A stretch of DNA of 64,000 nt, from assembly GCF_028583425.1 (NCBI RefSeq), contig NC_072807.1, positions 37,825,001-37,889,000 of the forward strand. Reading direction: 5' to 3'. Below the pieces are notes generated by a model. The model ran no database searches. It worked only from the letters and a program-made list of their open reading frames with translations, and was not told the origin of the DNA. The DNA is from Eublepharis macularius. Lineage: Eukaryota > Chordata > Lepidosauria > Squamata > Eublepharidae. Made by a program: the position numbers and the translations under genes. Shown here piece after piece: positions 60,749 through 64,000 of this stretch (position 1 is the first letter of the stretch; each line of letters opens with the position of its first letter).

Positions 60749-61105
60749 AGAATGTGAGTCCATCTACCCTTATACCTAGGAGAGTAGAGTGATTACAGAT
60801 GCCAAATGACAATAGCTGGTGAATGACAATAGCAGGCGTGATTGAATAGGGTGAGGTATGCAGAGGGGTGGTGAGTGTGGAGAAATCAGCACTGGTAATG
60901 AGACAGGAAGCCCAGGTCTCGATTCAATCCAGGTGGCTGCATTGCCTTGAGCTTCGTTATCAGTTGCAATTCGGCAGTCACCGCAGAATAAATATGCAAA
61001 ATGAGAATCGGGTCAAACCCAGTTGTACCTCCACCCTATTCTGTGTTAGAGGGAAAAAGGAGGTTTGGTCCTCTCACTAAACAAGAAAAAGACAGAGAAA
61101 CTTAC

Positions 61106-61225
61106 AATTCCGTTCTGTACACTGAAGCCCAGCTGGTATTTCAAATCAGGTCGCTTGATAAGGACAGTGGTGACCGGGGGGCAACTGACAATGTTCAGCT
61201 TCACTTGGGTCTGATTCTTTAATCC
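61106..61225 (-). CDS. APBA2: APBA2 exon, PDZ1-PDZ2 junction
   Basis: 120 nt, 40 codons, phase 0/0; acceptor tttgcag and donor AATT|gtaagt on the minus strand. Product: [20 protein letters not shown] then [20 protein letters not shown]. The first half finishes PDZ1 (last strand [11 protein letters not shown]). The second half starts PDZ2, with the carboxylate-binding loop QLGF. The very short linker between the two domains is typical of the Mint/X11 tandem. [14 protein letters not shown] and [11 protein letters not shown] match APBA2. Confidence 0.93.
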
Positions 61226-61566
61226 CTGCAAAACATTTCCTGTTTTAGCAAGTGAATATTCACATTGGTGAATATTCGTGGTGTTAGCAAGTCCAACAGA
61301 GGCAGAACAGTTTGTAGCAGCCGCTGCTTACATTTACAGTGATTCACATTTCAAACACACGCGCCCCTTTTATGGGCTCTCCAAAGGCCTTTGTGGATTA
61401 ATGCAAGGAAGATACTTTGATGTGAGTGATCAACTCTTGCATCAATTTGATTGTTTGTTATGGCCATTTAGCTAAAGAAAATCACTATGTTATCCTCTAG
61501 GCATACAAGGAAGTCTGACCCGTAGCTGCTCAGGGATCAGCTTTGCAAAACGAAGAGTGGCGGTAC
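61226..61566 (-). other. APBA2: APBA2 intron, 341 bp
   Basis: Donor gtaccg, acceptor tttgcag on the minus strand. A short direct repeat (cacattggtgaatattc region, 61250-61276) is present; no transposon is recognised. Confidence 0.8.
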
Positions 61567-61779
61567 CTTGATGATTCCTTGACATGTTGCCAGAGGAAGC
61601 CCGACCAGACTGGTCCCATTGATGGACATAATCTGGTCCCCGATGCTGAGCTTCCCGGACCGTGCCGCAGGGCCCCCGTTCATCATATTGGCCAAGATCA
61701 CCGTGGGTAAAATGGACCCCCAGCCAGACTCCACAATCACCACGCCAAGGATCTCACCCTTCTGTTTTGCTATCTGTAG
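61567..61779 (-). CDS. APBA2: APBA2 exon, PDZ1
   Basis: 213 nt, 71 codons, phase 0/0; acceptor ttactttgcag, donor AAG|gtaccg on the minus strand. Product starts [20 protein letters not shown], then [40 protein letters not shown] and [11 protein letters not shown]. This is PDZ1 up to helix alpha-B. The unusual long loop [18 protein letters not shown] is the peptide-binding element specific to Mint/X11 PDZ1. [16 protein letters not shown] and LATCQGIIK distinguish APBA2 from APBA1 by memory. PDZ1 binds partners such as neurexin-type tails and the protein's own C-terminus. Confidence 0.95.
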
Positions 61780-62759
61780 CTGCAAAGTAAAAAAAAAAAA
61801 GCATGCATTTCACGCTCTTGAAGGGAGTCAAAGGTAGCCGATGTAGAGAAAGCACGGTGGTTGGTTTCCTCAGATATCCCCAATGGACACCCAAGCTTCT
61901 CTTGGTATCCTGTGCCGGGCTTTTTTTCAGAAAATGAAGGTGACCCCAGTTCCTGAAAGATATCTAACTCCCTTCCTTTTCTTTTGCTATTTTCACCACT
62001 GACAATTTCAAAGTGTGCCTCTGCTTATTTGTTTGCCTATAATGCTCGCAACGTCCAAGAACAACACTCACCAACACCCACAGCTGCGTTTAGAATGCAA
62101 TTGATGGGTGTTTTCTTCCCCTCCTCTCCCTGCGACTCGGTAGATTACAATTTATTTACGCTTTCCACTGTTGATTTAAAATCCAATTTCCACTTGGCTT
62201 GTTGATTTTCCAGCTTCCCTTCCTTTCACCTTGGCTGCATTTCACCTCTAAATGCTCAGCTTGTGCTCACCCCAAACAGCTGCCAAGATAAAATCGCTTG
62301 TCTCCAAGCTACATTTATGACATTTCCTTCTCATTTAGAGAGTTTTCACCTCCAATACGACTTTCCCCAATTATTAAATACCTGCCATTCCCAGCAGTCT
62401 TGCTGCTAGATTTTCAAATCGAGAGCACAAAAACGAACAACAATGCTTATTCCCTTTGCTCTCATGCTTCAAGGGGTGAGGGGAGGGACTTCGGCTGGTA
62501 TTCCCTGCTTGGGACCCCTACAAACTACATTGTGGGCTGCTGAGGTTCTCAGGGATCATAGGAAAAGCACCAAGTTGTGGCGTTTCATGCAGAATTTGGC
62601 CCCTAGAAAATCTTTGCTAAAACAAACACAGCAAGTTACTAGTCCTTATGGAAGTGCAGAACATGTATAAATCAACGTTTGCTCAGGAATCATAGGGGTG
62701 GCTGAATTAGGTTTCCACTGACGAGGAGGGGGACTCACTACCCCGAAGGGCTCCTTGCC

Positions 62760-62975
62760 ACTTTTCCACAACAATGTATGTGTGTGGCGTTAAGTCACAA
62801 CCAACATATGGCGGCCCCACCAAGGGGTTTTCAAGGCAAGTGAGGCGCAGGGGTGGTTGGTCAGCGCCTTTCTCTGCGGTCTTCCTTGCTGGTTTCCCAT
62901 TCAAGTACTGACCCTGCTTAGCTTCTGAGCTTAAATGTGATCGAGCTACACTATGCCAAACCACCACCCTTTTCC
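62760..62975 (-). repeat. 5S rRNA-derived SINE, reverse copy
   Basis: Complement carries 'cagaagctaagcagggtcag' and 'cttgaatgggaaacc', the 5S-type promoter, then a body and the tail 'ggttgtgacttaacgccaca' of Bov-B style. Confidence 0.75.
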
Positions 62976-63094
62976 TAAAAAGCAAGAGTAAATATGGCTG
63001 AACATATCCTACGAGTGAGGACCGCTGGCACTATTTAAACATGCCACTGCATTTCTCAAAAGCCACAACTGTCAGATTCAGACTTGGAGGAGTC

Positions 63095-63230
63095 TACTTT
63101 CTGATCCCTGGTTAGCCATGACCTTGGTCCAATCACCCTTTCCCAGCCTTACAGGGTTGTTGTGAGGACAAAACAGCAGGACCACGTATGCCACCTTGGA
63201 CGACGGATAGGATAAAAACGAATAGACTGC
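63095..63230 (+). repeat. SINE family B, partial
   Basis: 'gccatgaccttggtccaatc', 'agccttacagggttgttgtg' and 'aggacaaaacagcaggacca' follow the family B 3' half, ending 'cggataggataaaaacgaat'. Confidence 0.55.
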
Positions 63231-63849
63231 TTCTTGGCACCGGATTCAGGCTACAGCACTGTGATAAATATAGAACCCTCTGTACCATAAACAGACAGGA
63301 ATCCTTTAAGTATCAAGCCAAGCCCTAAAGAATCGGGGGGGGGGGGCTCAGCACGAACCAAGGTGTGGGGGGACTCCACAAGGCAACCTGCACTACTTCT
63401 TAAGTGTGCCATCGGAACAGCCCTACATAGGCCAGACGTGGGCCGATGGATCCAAAGATAAAGCCAGCCATCTCTACGGTACATACAGTTTGCATTTTAC
63501 ACTGATTCTTGCACACGCGCACACACCTGCCCCAGGTGCCCTACCCTGTATGCTGGTTTCTGGAACACCTCCTCTTTCAGACAGATGTAACGATGAGGTC
63601 GAGGGACATCCTAAAAAAGCTCCGGTTTCCAAGATCAAGATTCAAAATGAATGAAGAACAACCCCCCTTCCAAAGGTCTCCCCAAGTTCTAATTATATAC
63701 CACTGCTGCATCGGACTGAAAACAAGGGTTGCAAATGAGTTCTGAAAATGGTGCACCCCCGCCCCTACCCCCGTCAACAAGCATTTTTATAATCGTAATA
63801 GTAATTTTTTAAACAACAAAAAAAATTTCCAGCAGAGAAAAAAAGTCAC

Positions 63850-64000
63850 CTCTTTGCAGTTCTCCGAGTTGGAGAAATGGATGAGGTCGTCATTATACAT
63901 CTCTTGGGTACTGATGATGTCACTGTATTCTTTCTGACTCAGGTCCTCGGGGTTGATCCCGTTGGCTCGGAGGAACTCCTGATAGGCCACGCTGAACGCC
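63850..64000 (-). CDS. APBA2: APBA2 exon, end of PTB domain and linker (partial, cut by window)
   Basis: At least 151 nt; the 5' end is beyond the window. Donor GAG|gtgact, phase 0. Product from base 63999: [20 protein letters not shown], then [20 protein letters not shown] and [25 protein letters not shown] is the C-terminal helix of the PTB domain, which binds the NPTY motif of APP-type tails. [14 protein letters not shown]... is the conserved helical linker reported to regulate PTB access in Mint proteins. DIISTQEMY and [10 protein letters not shown] fit APBA2 better than APBA1. The exon joins in frame to LQIAKQK of the PDZ1 exon. Confidence 0.92.

Larger units (their letters stand above)
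55013..61105 (-). other. APBA2: APBA2 intron, 6.1 kb
   Basis: Starts gtaagt and ends gtcgacag on the minus strand. It carries a hAT-type MITE, SINE A, an LTR-like segment, MITE B copy 2 and a Penelope-like arm. The stretches 55020-55565, 56410-57050, 57990-59715, 60140-60655 and 60750-61105 hold no gene or named repeat; G or C runs occur at 55482-55490, 58259-58270 and 58326-58335, and a TTTA run at 58378-58394. Confidence 0.75.
61780..63849 (-). other. APBA2: APBA2 intron, 2.1 kb
   Basis: Donor gtgact, acceptor with a long T run (61790-61800 complement). It contains a truncated hAT-MITE-like end (ccgggctttttttcag near 61916), a 5S-derived SINE (62760-62975) and a SINE B (63095-63230). The stretches 61935-62755 and 63235-63849 show nothing recognisable except a G run at 63337-63347. 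Confidence 0.8.

Noticed and set aside
53886-64000. APBA1 as the identity of the minus-strand gene
   Set aside because: Several residues ([42 protein letters not shown]) agree with APBA2 and not APBA1 from memory of the mammalian proteins; an alignment would settle it.

Overview
This is vertebrate nuclear DNA, almost certainly from a squamate reptile (a lizard is most likely; the species cannot be named from sequence). It contains split exons with GT/AG junctions, long introns, and a repeat load typical of squamates: tRNA-derived SINEs including one of Sauria-SINE type, 5S-rRNA-derived SINEs, a Bov-B-type LINE end, short inverted-repeat DNA transposons and Penelope-like fragments. There are no bacterial features.

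Two genes are present, arranged tail to tail. The plus strand carries the last eight coding exons of ENTREP2 (FAM189A1), at 7399-7530, 30199-30306, 39522-39682, 40877-41012, 47102-47177, 48088-48666, 49936-50267 and 50899-51084. Together they give 569 residues and a stop, with every junction phase compatible; the N-terminal exons lie upstream of base 1. The minus strand carries the last five coding exons of APBA2 (Mint2/X11-beta), from the window edge down to a stop at 53886-53888. They encode the end of the PTB region, both PDZ domains and the C-terminal tail. The APBA2-ENTREP2 convergent pair matches human 15q13.1; the paralogous pair APBA1-ENTREP1 is arranged the same way on human chromosome 9, so residue-level identity was used to choose APBA2.

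The proteins act in membrane trafficking. ENTREP proteins are endosomal multi-span proteins with PPxY motifs that recruit NEDD4-family ubiquitin ligases. APBA2 is a neuronal adaptor that binds APP-type tails and Munc18 and presents two PDZ domains. No direct functional link between the two is visible here.

The rest is intron and intergenic DNA dominated by transposons. The most interesting structure is a set of repeats that fold into a hammerhead-ribozyme-like core (CTGANGA, stem II, GAAA, a self-complementary four-base box, with stem I closing the ends). The stems covary between copies, and a second repeat family has the same architecture. Other structure includes three families of palindromic MITEs with a shared terminus and three-base target duplications; two hAT-type MITEs with perfect eight-base duplications; and one 579-bp ENTREP2 exon bracketed by two independent insertions, each with a 13-base duplication, within about 50 bp of its splice sites. 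All coordinates were read by eye. Repeat family names are from memory and repeat edges are approximate unless a target-site duplication is quoted.
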